DNA of 46,090 bases. Origin: Halolactibacillus miurensis (GTDB taxonomy: Bacteria > Bacillota > Bacilli > Bacillales > Amphibacillaceae). The notes beneath the pieces were generated by a model, which was not told the origin of the DNA, did no database searches, and saw only the letters and a list, made by a program, of their open reading frames with translations. Both the position numbers and the translations under genes were made by a program. Of this stretch, positions 19,506-28,863 are shown piece by piece (position 1 is the first letter of the stretch; each line of letters starts with the position of its first letter). Location: positions 1-46,090 of the forward strand of contig NZ_FPAI01000023.1 of the NCBI RefSeq assembly GCF_900116255.1. Reading direction: 5' to 3'.

Positions 19506-20369
19506 CTATGCACGTCCTTTCGGTTGATGTAAATCAAGGACGGTCGTTAACAGTGCTTTTAATTCATGACGATGGACGACTTTGTCCACTTGTCCATGTT
19601 CTAGCTGGAATTCGGCTGTTTGAAAATCATCCGGTAATTTCTCGCGAATCGTCTGTTCAATGATGCGTCTTCCCGCAAAACCAATCAAGGCTTTTGGTTC
19701 GGCAAAATGATAATCACCAATTGAGGCAAAACTTGCGGTGACACCGCCGGTCGTTGGGTGCGTAAACACATTGATCAGACAGCCGCCACTACGATGAAAC
19801 CGGTCGACCGCCATCGACGTTTTTGCCATCTGCATTAAACTGATCATACCTTCTTGCATTCTTGCCCCACCTGAGGCGGTAAAGATAATCATCGGTAACT
19901 GTGCTACCCGCGCATTTTCTAACGCACGCGCAATCTTCTCACCAACAACCGCACCCATACTCGCCATTCTAAAGAACGGGTCCATGACAACGATCGCTGT
20001 TTCATAACCATTAATGGTCCCTTTACCTGTCACAACCGCATCTTTTAAGCCGGTCTTTGCTTGATCTTTTCTTAATTTTTCTTCATACTCTGGGAAGTTT
20101 AATGGATTGGTCGTTTCCATCGATGGATCCCATTCGGTAAAGCTCTCTTCATCGAGTAAAGCATGAATCCGCTCATAAGCTGTTAGACGGTGGTGAGTAC
20201 CACAGTTGGGACACACCTTTAACTGTTGTGACCATTCTTTTTCATAGTAGATCTTTCCGCATGATCCGCACTTTTCTACCAGGCCTTCCGGTATTTCTTG
20301 TTTGGCTTTTTCTGTTGGAATTGACGCATACTTTTTCTTTTTATAAAAAATACTTTTAAACTGCATCAA
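19506..20369 (-). CDS. accD: Acetyl-CoA carboxylase carboxyltransferase subunit beta
   Basis: AccD is the zinc-containing beta subunit of the carboxyltransferase. The 287-residue protein has the four-Cys zinc ribbon [12 protein letters not shown]...CPNCGTHHR near residues 34-56 and the crotonase-like core ([51 protein letters not shown]). It is followed directly by accA and preceded by a GntR regulator gene 11 bases away, suggesting one ytsJ-gntR-accD-accA transcript. Confidence 0.96.
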   Translation of the reverse strand: MMQFKSIFYKKKKYASIPTEKAKQEIPEGLVEKCGSCGKIYYEKEWSQQLKVCPNCGTHHRLTAYERIHALLDEESFTEWDPSMETTNPLNFPEYEEKLRKDQAKTGLKDAVVTGKGTINGYETAIVVMDPFFRMASMGAVVGEKIARALENARVAQLPMIIFTASGGARMQEGMISLMQMAKTSMAVDRFHRSGGCLINVFTHPTTGGVTASFASIGDYHFAEPKALIGFAGRRIIEQTIREKLPDDFQTAEFQLEHGQVDKVVHRHELKALLTTVLDLHQPKGRA

Positions 20370-20380
20370 TCGTTCCCCCC

Positions 20381-20962
20381 TTATGTTTCAATCGTCGTTT
20401 GAACATGAAACGACTGGAATAAATCTTTCACTGTTCGTATATGTTGTTTATCCTCAATGGATAAATAAAAGGCGTAAAGTAAATACCAAATTTTTTCTAA
20501 CAATTGATTATCAATCACAGATAGAATTACTTCAAACGTTGCTTTATAGCCGCGTTTTTTCCAATAACCGTAACCGTGGCCCGACCACTTACTTTGAATA
20601 TAGTCTTCTCCTCGTGTGCGGCCAAGTTCAATAATAACATCTTCAATCATGACAAGGGTATCATCCACATTGTCTTTTGTTTCTCGGTCTTGAAAAATAA
20701 AGCCGGCAAGTAATGATAAGGTTTGATACGATTGGTAAGGACGTAAAAACGTCCCCTCCCCTCGTCTCGTTTCAATCAGTCCGAGTAATTCAATCGCTCT
20801 TAGGCCTTCACGAATCGTTGACCGACTTAAATTTAACTCTTCGGCCATTTCACGTTCAGACGACAGCTTGTCGCCTGGTTTTAATTGATCAATCTGAATA
20901 TAATCTTTGATTTTTTCAAGGACATTTTGATACGCTTTCGTATTGACATTAGTCTTGGTCAA
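20381..20962 (-). CDS. GntR-family (FadR-like) transcriptional regulator
   Basis: A winged-helix DNA-binding domain at about 10-75 shows the GntR signature [46 protein letters not shown] in overlapping pieces; the remainder is a short helical effector-like part. I favour TTG at 20962 as start, because AAGGTGA lies 5 bases upstream and no ribosome site supports the GTG at 20986. Either start lies inside the 3' end of ytsJ, so translation is coupled. Its place between malic enzyme and accDA suggests control of that operon or of fatty acid metabolism; this is inference. The C-terminal part is shorter than a standard FCD domain. Confidence 0.82.
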   Translation of the reverse strand: MTKTNVNTKAYQNVLEKIKDYIQIDQLKPGDKLSSEREMAEELNLSRSTIREGLRAIELLGLIETRRGEGTFLRPYQSYQTLSLLAGFIFQDRETKDNVDDTLVMIEDVIIELGRTRGEDYIQSKWSGHGYGYWKKRGYKATFEVILSVIDNQLLEKIWYLLYAFYLSIEDKQHIRTVKDLFQSFHVQTTIET

Positions 20963-22142
20963 GATGCTCACCTTGACTGACTCCACTTTTTATAGCGGCT
21001 TCACTCACAGCTTGAGCAACCGCTTCAGCCACTTGTTTATTAAATGGGTCAGGAATCACGTAATCTTCATGTAAGTCAGATTCTGAAATAATCTCAGCAA
21101 TCGCATGAACAGCCGCCACTTTCATTTCTTCATTGATGTCTGTTGCCCTCACACTGAGGGCGCCTTTAAAAATACCAGGAAAAGCAAGGACGTTATTTAC
21201 CTGATTTGGATAATCACTGCGCCCTGTTCCAATAACACGGGCACCAGCCTGTTTCGCCCGTTCTGGTGTGATTTCTGGGTCTGGGTTCGCCATCGCAAAG
21301 ATAATCGGGTCACGCTTCATCGATTCCACCATCGCTTCATCGACTAAATCTTTAAGTGAGACGCCAATAAATACATCGGCATCCTTCATGACCGAGCGCA
21401 AGTCACCCGTTTCATTCGACTTATTTGTATAAGCTAATATCGCTTCTTTTTCAGCGTTCATCCCAACTTCTCGCCCTTCGTAGATAGCACCTTTTGAATC
21501 ACAGAGAATCATATCTTTGACTCCAAAGTAATGGAGTAACTTCACAATCGCAATACCCGCAGCACCAGCACCGTTAATGACCACTTTAATCTCGTCAAAA
21601 GACTTATCAACCAGACGTAACGCATTCACTAAGCCAGCTAATGTCACAATAGCGGTCCCGTGTTGATCGTCGTGGAAAACAGGGACATTTAATCGTTCTT
21701 TTAGTGTTTGTTCAATATAAAAGCATTCGGGCGCTTTAATATCTTCTAAATTAATGCCACCGAATGTTGGGGCCAGCAACTCTACGGTGCGAATAACTTC
21801 ATCCGGATCTGTCGTATCTAAACAGATCGGAAAAGCATCGACATCGGCAAAATTCTTAAATAGGACGGCTTTCCCTTCCATGACCGGTAACGACGCTTGT
21901 GCGCCAATCGCACCTAGGCCAAGGACCGCTGTCCCATTCGTGACAACGCCAACCATATTTGATTTCATTGTATACTTATAGGCTGCATTCTCGTCACGCT
22001 CGATCTCCAGACACGGCTCGGCAACACCCGGTGAATAAGCTAAACTTAAATCATGTTTATCTTTGATTATCACCTTTGACTGAACCGTTAATTTACCTTG
22101 GTTATCTTCATGCATCTGTAAAGCTTCTTCTTTTAACGTCAT
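20949..22142 (-). CDS. ytsJ: NAD(P)-dependent malic enzyme YtsJ
   Basis: Malic enzyme oxidatively decarboxylates malate to pyruvate. The 397 residues show the malic N-domain (SLAYSPGVAEPCLEIERDE, a catalytic Lys region near LPVMEGKAVLFK) and an NAD-binding domain with GAGAAGIAIVKLL. The block VFHDDQHGTAIVTLAG holds metal ligands. B. subtilis YtsJ, at the same place upstream of accDA, is the main NADP-linked malic enzyme. No phosphotransacetylase domain is fused. The ATG is preceded by GGGTGG at 9 bases. It is the first gene of the operon running to accA. Confidence 0.95.
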   Translation of the reverse strand: MTLKEEALQMHEDNQGKLTVQSKVIIKDKHDLSLAYSPGVAEPCLEIERDENAAYKYTMKSNMVGVVTNGTAVLGLGAIGAQASLPVMEGKAVLFKNFADVDAFPICLDTTDPDEVIRTVELLAPTFGGINLEDIKAPECFYIEQTLKERLNVPVFHDDQHGTAIVTLAGLVNALRLVDKSFDEIKVVINGAGAAGIAIVKLLHYFGVKDMILCDSKGAIYEGREVGMNAEKEAILAYTNKSNETGDLRSVMKDADVFIGVSLKDLVDEAMVESMKRDPIIFAMANPDPEITPERAKQAGARVIGTGRSDYPNQVNNVLAFPGIFKGALSVRATDINEEMKVAAVHAIAEIISESDLHEDYVIPDPFNKQVAEAVAQAVSEAAIKSGVSQGEHLDQD

Positions 22143-22290
22143 CTGTCATGTCCACCCTTTTTATTTAATTGTACATATCTACTGGTCTGACCACTCTAGA
22201 AACTATCTTACACTAAATTAGTACCTAGTGTAAATAACAACCCAATGAATTCCGAAAATATCAAACTTTCTTACGATATACGACAAAAAA

Positions 22291-22329
22291 CCTTTGAGAT
22301 CATGGCACATTAGACCACGAACTCAAAGG
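22291..22329 (-). terminator. Rho-independent terminator after dnaE
   Basis: CCTTTGAG/CTCAAAGG (22322-22329 with 22291-22298) encloses an inner TGG/CCA pair and is followed on the minus strand by TTTTTT. It begins 7 bases past the dnaE stop. Confidence 0.8.
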
Positions 22330-22336
22330 ATATTCA

Positions 22337-25300
22337 CTAACTACTGACTGACTTTTGTTTGACATTGTCATCTCCAAACAATCGTTGTAACTGTTTTTTT
22401 ACCGCATAGTCATTCTCTAAGTAATACTCTGGCTTTAATTTAAACAATTGACGTGTCTCTTTTTGATACAACATAACGGGTGTATCACCTGGATATTTTG
22501 TCACGAGTGGTTTTAATGTCTTTAGCACCTGTTGCTCGTTCATATCGACGACTTGTACGAAGTAGGCCATATCTGTTGTTTGTTGTGTCCTCACATCATC
22601 AAAGTCAAACGGCTTTACTTCTTCAACAATGCCTTGTTTTTTTCCTTGACGTTCTTCTATTTTCGCACGAATCCAAACAAAATCTCCTTCGACTAACACC
22701 TGTTTATACGTACGGAACTGTTCGGGGAAAATCACCATCTCAAATGTCGCGTCTTCATCCGTCAGTTGAATAAAAGCCATTGATTCCCCGCGTTTCGTTC
22801 GAATCACGCGCACCTCTTCCACAAATGCCACTGTCTGATAGCCGTGTTTTACCAAGGCCACTTCTGTTAAAAAAGTTAGACTTACGCTCCCGCGTTGCCT
22901 GATTTGTTGGCGGTAATGGGCGAGTGGGTGTGTGGAGACATACATGCCGACGAGTGCTTTTTCAAAGCTTAATTTTTCCATTAACGGCATCGGTTCAGCG
23001 TCTGGATAGCGCTCTTCCATTTGATAGAACCCATCTAACCAGTCAATATCTCCACGGATATCCCCAAATAGGGTGCCATTTTCAATCGCCGCATCAATGG
23101 ATTGTAATAAGGCCGCACGTTCAATCTCAAAAATATCAAATGCACCGGCAAGGACAAGGGTTTCAATGTCCTTACGTTTAACTAAGTCGAGTGGTACGCG
23201 TAAACAAAAGTCATACAGACTCTGAAACGGTGCTTGGCGTCGCTCTTTGACAATCGCATCAATCACCGGGTAACTTAAGCCTTTAATCGCTTTTAACCCC
23301 ATCCGAATGCCGGCTTTTTCAGAGGTAAATAGATGCAAGCTTTGATTAATATTAGGTGCCAACATGTTGATCCCGGCGCGCTTTACTTCATGGCTGTACT
23401 GCACCATTTTATCGTTCGAGCCGTAAGCATCATTCAGTAAAGCGGTATAAAAGTTTTTCGGGAAGTGCGCTTTTAAATAGGCCAGCTGATAAGAAATCAA
23501 GCTATAACTCACCGCATGACTGCGGTTAAAACCGTAGTTAGCGAAGTTTAGAATCCATGAAAAAACTTCGTCAATAATAGCGGCATCATAGCCCTTCTTT
23601 AGACAGCCGGCTGTAAACGTCGCTTTGGCTTTTTCAATCGCTGAGCGATTCTTTTTGCTGACCGCCCGGCGTAAGAGATCGGCTTCACCAAAGCTTAAGC
23701 CGGCAAATTGATTGGCGACACGCATAATTTGTTCTTGATAAATAAGGACACCATGCGTATCCCGAAGAATCGGTTCTAAATCAGGGTGTAAATAGCTCAC
23801 TGTTTCTTTCTGTTCTTTTCGCTTAATATACGTGTCAATAAACGCCATCGGACCTGGACGATACAAGGCATTAACAGCGACAATATCTTCAAACCGCGTC
23901 GGTTTTAACTTCGTAAGTGTGTCTTGCATCCCTTTTGATTCTAATTGAAAGATCCCGAGGGTGCGGCCTTTTTGTAGTAACCGATACGTCGGTTGATCAT
24001 CTAACGCTAGCTGATCCATCGTAAAGTCAGGTACAGCTTTTTTTCTAATATCTTTCACGATATGTTCAATAATCGTTAAATTCTTTAACCCGAGAAAGTC
24101 AATCTTCAATAAGCCAATTGACTCTAAATCAGTCATGTTGTACTGCGTAAGTAAATGCGCGTCATTATCACGGGTTAGTGGTGTATGCTTTGTCAACCGG
24201 TCATGATAAATAACCACACCAGCGGCGTGGGTCGATAAGTTTCTCGGCAAGTCTTCAATCACTCGGGCGATTTTAAAGAATGATTTTAATTCATCTGATT
24301 GCTTAATGTAGTCCAGTAAGTCTGGTGACTCTTTCACTGCCCGGGTGATGGTAAGTGACGGATCATGAGGTAACAATTTTAAAATATAATGTAACGTCTC
24401 ATCCGCTAAGCCGAATACTTTCGCCAGTTCACGTATCGTTGAGCGAACTTTAAAGGTGCCAAACGTGCCAATCTGAGCAACGTGTTCACGACCGTATTTT
24501 TGTTTGACGTAATCAATGACTTTATCGCGTCCATAATCAGAAAAGTCGATATCAATATCTGGCATCGTCACCCGCTCCGGGTTAAGAAACCGTTCAAATA
24601 ATAACTCATAGTGAAGCGGGTCCACTTGCGTAATATCAAGTAAATAACTGACAATCGATCCCGCCGCTGATCCCCGTCCTGGACCTACCATAATTTGTTC
24701 TTTTCGGGCATAACGAATAAAATCAGAGACGATTAAGAAGTAGTCACTGTAGCCCATCTTGTTTATGACAGCGAGCTCATACTGCATCCGCTTTGTTGCC
24801 TCAGTATTGTCACCGTACTTGTTCTTAAGCGCTTCTTCACATAACTTAGTTAAATAGCGATGTGGCGATGTATTTTCAGGGAGTGGAAATTTAGGTAACA
24901 ACCGTTCCTTTGGTGGCATGACGACATCACAATCAGCCACAAAACGTCTCGTTCGTTCTAGCAAGGCTTTCGGGATACGCGAGGTCTGTTCATCTTCTGT
25001 TAAAAAGTGATGGCCTTCATCTTCCCCTTCATTCTGTTTCTTTTTATCCATCTGTCGTAAACAGCGATAAGCTTCTTTGTCAGCTGGACGTAAATACGTG
25101 ACATCTGACAGCCAGACAGTCCGGTCATACCCTATTAATATTTCATTGTCAATATCACTAAGCGCTAAGCCCACATGCGTATCAACAGGCCAGTCACTTA
25201 AAAACTTATTTATTTCATCCGCTTCTAACTGAGATTTACCATAGATACGTCTAATGACAGAAAGAGGGACAATCACTTTAATATCGCCTTGATAGGCTTG

Positions 25301-25624
25301 TAACGTGTGACGTGTGACGGGCTCTTCGCCTGTTTCAACCGCTGAACTTAATGAAAGTAACGCTTGATAGCCATGATAGTTTTTACTATAGACCATCACC
25401 TCCTCATCACGTTCATCTATCTGTATGGAAAGTGATAGGCCAATGACAGGTTTTATCTGATGTGTCTGACACAATTGATAAAACTGATAGGCACCGTAGA
25501 GCACATTATCGTCAGTTAATACGAGCGTATCTAATTGATGCTCTTTTGCGAAGGCTAGATAGTCATTTAATTTGATGGTACTCTTCATAAAACTATAGCC
25601 ACTTCTGACGCGTAAATGGGTCAC
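22337..25624 (-). CDS. dnaE: DNA polymerase III subunit alpha, DnaE type
   Basis: In Firmicutes DnaE extends RNA primers before handing over to PolC. I start it at the GTG at 25624 (VTHLRVRSGYSF), which has GGAGGTG 6 bases upstream; the frame opening at 25648 adds residues that overlap that site. The 1095 residues comprise a PHP domain, the family C polymerase with VGPGRGSAAGSIVSYLLDIT and PDIDIDFSDYGRDKVIDYV (catalytic Asp pair), the FNRSHAVSYSLISYQ block, helix-hairpin-helix and OB domains. The PHP domain is probably inactive: the second metal His is Arg in HLRVRSGYS. It has no fused 3'-5' exonuclease. Confidence 0.96.
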   Translation of the reverse strand: MTHLRVRSGYSFMKSTIKLNDYLAFAKEHQLDTLVLTDDNVLYGAYQFYQLCQTHQIKPVIGLSLSIQIDERDEEVMVYSKNYHGYQALLSLSSAVETGEEPVTRHTLQAYQGDIKVIVPLSVIRRIYGKSQLEADEINKFLSDWPVDTHVGLALSDIDNEILIGYDRTVWLSDVTYLRPADKEAYRCLRQMDKKKQNEGEDEGHHFLTEDEQTSRIPKALLERTRRFVADCDVVMPPKERLLPKFPLPENTSPHRYLTKLCEEALKNKYGDNTEATKRMQYELAVINKMGYSDYFLIVSDFIRYARKEQIMVGPGRGSAAGSIVSYLLDITQVDPLHYELLFERFLNPERVTMPDIDIDFSDYGRDKVIDYVKQKYGREHVAQIGTFGTFKVRSTIRELAKVFGLADETLHYILKLLPHDPSLTITRAVKESPDLLDYIKQSDELKSFFKIARVIEDLPRNLSTHAAGVVIYHDRLTKHTPLTRDNDAHLLTQYNMTDLESIGLLKIDFLGLKNLTIIEHIVKDIRKKAVPDFTMDQLALDDQPTYRLLQKGRTLGIFQLESKGMQDTLTKLKPTRFEDIVAVNALYRPGPMAFIDTYIKRKEQKETVSYLHPDLEPILRDTHGVLIYQEQIMRVANQFAGLSFGEADLLRRAVSKKNRSAIEKAKATFTAGCLKKGYDAAIIDEVFSWILNFANYGFNRSHAVSYSLISYQLAYLKAHFPKNFYTALLNDAYGSNDKMVQYSHEVKRAGINMLAPNINQSLHLFTSEKAGIRMGLKAIKGLSYPVIDAIVKERRQAPFQSLYDFCLRVPLDLVKRKDIETLVLAGAFDIFEIERAALLQSIDAAIENGTLFGDIRGDIDWLDGFYQMEERYPDAEPMPLMEKLSFEKALVGMYVSTHPLAHYRQQIRQRGSVSLTFLTEVALVKHGYQTVAFVEEVRVIRTKRGESMAFIQLTDEDATFEMVIFPEQFRTYKQVLVEGDFVWIRAKIEERQGKKQGIVEEVKPFDFDDVRTQQTTDMAYFVQVVDMNEQQVLKTLKPLVTKYPGDTPVMLYQKETRQLFKLKPEYYLENDYAVKKQLQRLFGDDNVKQKSVSS

Positions 25625-25926
25625 TTTTTCTTCACCTCCACAAAACATATGTTCTACTTTTCATTTTAGCGCAAAAGCTATTTTCAAGCAACGTTTGATG
25701 CTTTCTCTTTTCTTTGCTTATCTTTCTAGTGTATCATATTTTCCTTTTCATCCGCTCGTCTGAGATAAAAAGCAAGTGAGAAAAGCAGCATTTAAAAAAC
25801 CCATCCCTCACAGTGTATTAAATTTATCTTTTTTTAAACAAAACGAAAAAACGATTAAGATCTTCTCTCAACCGTCTTCTCAGCACGCCTATTCTTTTAT
25901 TCATCCTCGCTTTTTCTCACCTTCAC
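25625..25926. other. Intergenic region upstream of dnaE
   Basis: About 300 bases without a gene. It must hold the dnaE promoter on the minus strand; TATGAT-like and TACACT-like -10 candidates lie near 25730-25740 but no good -35 decides. The part from about 25790 is AT-rich and pyrimidine-rich on the plus strand. I see no clear terminator, repeat or RNA. Confidence 0.4.
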
Positions 25927-26358
25927 TTACTCTTCTTTTAAGATGTCTTTAAGGGCAATATCACGGTCAAATGCGACTTCTTCTCCGTCTTTATCATAAA
26001 TAATCGTAACGTTAATCACGTCATCTTGATCAAGCGTGACATGATCAATGAACGTATCACCAAAATCATCAGCAACGTCTAATACGTCTAATGTTACTAA
26101 CCAGTCATAGATGCTCTCATCCTTATACGACAGCGTTATAAAAACCTTATCGATTGGTTCATCAAATAAGCGTTCAATAGAATATGTACCTGGTAGATAA
26201 AGCGTGTTATCCGCATTGACAAGCGTTAAGTTATTCATTTGAATGTCATGCGCTTGAACATCCGTTTGGTAGACGTGCAGTTGTTGTTGATGGTTTGAGT
26301 AGATTAAAAAGCCAATCGTCACGACAAAAATAACTATTAAAAGATAAAATTTCTTCAT
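25927..26358 (-). CDS. Unknown exported or membrane-anchored protein
   Basis: The 143-residue protein starts MKKFYLLIVIFVVTIGFLIYS, one hydrophobic segment at about 4-20 with a basic front, so the rest should face outside. The body is acidic and reads like short beta strands (NLTLVNADNTLYLPGTYSIERL; VFITLSYKDESIYDWLVTLDVLDV). No lipobox Cys and no family that I recognise. GGGGAGG 8 bases upstream supports the start. It lies in the place of ytrH-ytrI between dnaE and nrnA but does not resemble them. Function unknown. Confidence 0.65.
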   Translation of the reverse strand: MKKFYLLIVIFVVTIGFLIYSNHQQQLHVYQTDVQAHDIQMNNLTLVNADNTLYLPGTYSIERLFDEPIDKVFITLSYKDESIYDWLVTLDVLDVADDFGDTFIDHVTLDQDDVINVTIIYDKDGEEVAFDRDIALKDILKEE

Positions 26359-26427
26359 GAAAAAACCTCCCCAGTTTTCTAATTATCATATAAATTACGA
26401 TATAACATAATTTACCTAAAAACATTT

Positions 26428-26655
26428 TTATTTTTTTGTTATTTTTGTAGAATTTAATATCCAAAAAAGAACTGTAAAAAAGAGAATTATAAGTATCTTT
26501 TTTACATCTATTTTTACATCAATAATCAGGGTGTAAAGCACAACAACTCCATAAAAAATGATTGCACTACTCATTTGATTTTCATTAAATAATTTACTAG
26601 TTAATCTTTCCATTCTATTTTTAATCTCCTTATAAGAATCCATATTGTTAATCAA
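26428..26655 (-). CDS. Small two-helix membrane protein, unknown
   Basis: The frame begins with TTG at 26655 and encodes 75 residues. Two hydrophobic segments (about 30-44 and 52-68) are joined by a short charged turn with IDVKIDVKK. The best ribosome site, AAGGAG, lies inside the frame 12 bases before the Met at 26613, which would give a 61-residue protein; the ATG at 26643 has no site. So the true start is unsettled and the gene itself only moderately supported. It is AT-richer than the flanking core genes. No function can be assigned. Confidence 0.45.
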   Translation of the reverse strand: MINNMDSYKEIKNRMERLTSKLFNENQMSSAIIFYGVVVLYTLIIDVKIDVKKILIILFFTVLFWILNSTKITKK

Positions 26656-26772
26656 GAATTTAAAATACGAATGCTATAGGTGAATTTGCCATTAACCAAG
26701 CCTCTTCTTTATAAGTATCTTTACTCATATATATCCACGTCTCACGTATAAATTATCAATACCTTTCGAAAA

Positions 26773-27855
26773 TTAATACTGCTCTAAATACTTCGTAACC
26801 GCTAAAGCCGCCTGGTCTGTGTCGGCCATTTCTTCTAATGGGGTTGCTGAATTTTGGGCCACGTCAATCACCAAATTTTTGTAGCTTAATATGATTGATT
26901 CTGAATGAATGAGGTCTTCATTGATGTCATACCCTGAGCTGATGTTATAAGCAATCAGATCATTCCCTATATATGAATCGGTATAAGCTATCGTGATGAT
27001 TAACAGACGCGAGCTGTCTTCATTTTCATAAAAATACCTTTCTTGTGTCGGCTCTATCGGCGCATCAAAGTCACCGCTTCTTGTAAGCCATTCCCGTTTA
27101 CCAAAACTAAGATGTTGATTAACTCTAGTAGCCGTAGGAATGTCCGCTGATGTACCTTTAAAGACATAACCATCAATGTTAAGTTCATCTTGTACTCGTT
27201 CAGTCACCATTTGATACGTTTGATAACTTAACCTATCCTCATTCGTTTGCGTTTGTTCATGAGGTTCTGTTACTTCAAGTGGAACAAATTCTGTTTCATT
27301 AGATGCATAGGCTATTTGTAGGTAAACCATATCTTTCAATTGATTTAATTGTTCTAATTCTCTTCTTGATAATGTCTCCGTGTTTTTGATCAAAACGGCA
27401 CGGTTAACAGTGGCACTTTGATCAGGTTCAAGTATAAAAAAGTCCTCTCCCGTTCCAAATGAGAGGGGTACCTCTGCATAATCGTCCAATGCTTCATCCA
27501 AATAGACACGGTAGCCTAACTCTAGTGGTTCTGACGTTGTATTTCTCACTGTCACTTCATACATCAAATAATCATACTGATCACGCTTCGCTTGACTATT
27601 GTTTTCATTATCAGGAATATCAGTAATCACACTCGGTTCCAAAGTAATGCCAAGTGATTCACTCGTATTCACTTCCCGATTCAACCGATTTTTTATATCC
27701 GCCGCTGTATAAACCTGACCATTTTTACTATACGGCAGATCCGGTGTTTGATTGCTTAGCCAAAAACTCATCCCAAAACCAATCACAACAACCAACAAGA
27801 CACCGCTTACAACAAAACGTCTAATAATAACCCTCCTCGTTTCTAATATACTCAT
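26773..27855 (-). CDS. Unknown membrane-anchored protein with a large external part
   Basis: The 360-residue frame has one hydrophobic segment at about 13-32, then an acidic external region. Residues around 93-150 (YDYLMYEVTVRNTTSEPLELG) resemble the beta-sandwich of DUF4352-like extracellular proteins, in which N-terminal strands are followed by a carboxylate-rich half; this is a weak likeness. The ATG at 27855 has no ribosome site. An excellent AGGAGG inside the frame lies 6 bases before an ATT codon at 27825, which would leave a basic IRRF start directly before the membrane helix. So the true start may be ATT. It stands between two other unknown genes on the same strand. Confidence 0.7.
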   Translation of the reverse strand: MSILETRRVIIRRFVVSGVLLVVVIGFGMSFWLSNQTPDLPYSKNGQVYTAADIKNRLNREVNTSESLGITLEPSVITDIPDNENNSQAKRDQYDYLMYEVTVRNTTSEPLELGYRVYLDEALDDYAEVPLSFGTGEDFFILEPDQSATVNRAVLIKNTETLSRRELEQLNQLKDMVYLQIAYASNETEFVPLEVTEPHEQTQTNEDRLSYQTYQMVTERVQDELNIDGYVFKGTSADIPTATRVNQHLSFGKREWLTRSGDFDAPIEPTQERYFYENEDSSRLLIITIAYTDSYIGNDLIAYNISSGYDINEDLIHSESIILSYKNLVIDVAQNSATPLEEMADTDQAALAVTKYLEQY

Positions 27856-28072
27856 TCGTTCAAATAATCACATAACCTTACCTTTCCATTATACATACTT
27901 TTTTTGTAAATTCAACCAGAAAACAAACAAAATAAGCCACATACTTTCGTCATACCGACATTTCTCAAGCGTTGTAAAACTTTACGTTCTCAAAAAGAGG
28001 CCTTTACTCCATTCTAATTTCGAATACGTTCCCCTAAAATAACGAATGATCGTCATACTTCTTGATGAATAC

Positions 28073-28675
28073 TTAATCAGGTTGTTGCCCTGCATGTGCC
28101 TGCCACTGACACTCGATCATTTCCATATTTGTAAATGTTGATTTAAAGGTAGAATCCTCTGGGCTACAGGCATAAATGCCGAATTTTATAATATCCTGAG
28201 CATTAAACATATGGCAGATTCTCATCTGTTGATAAGTTTCACCATCAATCGAACACTCGATGCAAAAATCATCTTCTCTACGACTCAAGCGATACCACAT
28301 TGATTTAATGTTCGCTGGAATTTCTGTCGTTGCCCAATCAGAGTAACCATTGTTTGTGACAACACTTCCTAAATGTTGAAAATGCTCATTCTCATACTCA
28401 ATAGACCCTTTGATCCAATTATCACTATCAAGATACACAACAACGCCACATTGATCAAAGCGATGTTTACTATCAAAGTCAGTCTTCACTATAAATGAAA
28501 AAAATTTTTCCTCTGTTTCCATCTGCAGAACCGGCGCATTATCATTTCTAAAATGATAATACGTTCTTTGCCATAAGTCTGTATGTGAATCGGTTGTAAT
28601 TTCTACTTTATCTTCGGTAATGGCATAAGCTTTTGGTTCACGGATCCATTCTAACTTTTTGATATCGAATGTCAT
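28073..28675 (-). CDS. DUF1349 family protein, concanavalin-like fold
   Basis: The 200-residue protein reads as a beta-sandwich typical of DUF1349 proteins (related to yeast 'regulation of enolase 1'). The pattern includes FFSFIVKTDFDSKHRFDQCGVVVYLDSDNWIKGSIEYENE, then WYRLSRREDDFCIECSIDGETYQQMRICHMF and KFGIYACSPEDSTFKSTFTNM. The fold suggests carbohydrate binding, but no substrate is known. I chose 28675 (MTFDIKKLEWI): AAAGGAG lies 8 bases upstream, whereas the frame could open at 28705. No signal peptide is present, so it is probably cytosolic. It lies between nrnA and the unknown membrane genes. Confidence 0.82.
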   Translation of the reverse strand: MTFDIKKLEWIREPKAYAITEDKVEITTDSHTDLWQRTYYHFRNDNAPVLQMETEEKFFSFIVKTDFDSKHRFDQCGVVVYLDSDNWIKGSIEYENEHFQHLGSVVTNNGYSDWATTEIPANIKSMWYRLSRREDDFCIECSIDGETYQQMRICHMFNAQDIIKFGIYACSPEDSTFKSTFTNMEMIECQWQAHAGQQPD

Positions 28676-28839
28676 TATAACGACTCCTTTTTTCGTTTTA
28701 AGCAAGTATTTCTTAGTCTGCTAGGACAATTTTTTCATAACAGTCTTGATTCGACGAGAAGCAATATACCCCGAAATGCCTTTCACGTTCATTTTACTGC
28801 GCTGAGGTGCATTGATACAAAACTCTTTCGAATAAGAAA

Positions 28840-28863
28840 AAGAGCAGTCACTTAACTACTCTT
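28840..28863 (-). terminator. Rho-independent terminator overlapping the nrnA stop codon
   Basis: Nine pairs including one G-U (28840-28848 with 28855-28863) are followed on the minus strand by TTTC. The nrnA stop at 28856 lies within the stem, so a terminating ribosome could affect folding, as at phoR. Confidence 0.7.

Noticed and set aside
20962-20986. GTG start at 20986 for the GntR regulator
   Set aside because: No ribosome site before it; the TTG at 20962 has AAGGTGA at good spacing.
26246-26464. A 72-residue minus-strand frame overlapping the 25927-26358 gene
   Set aside because: It overlaps the better supported gene, lacks a ribosome site and does not look like a protein.
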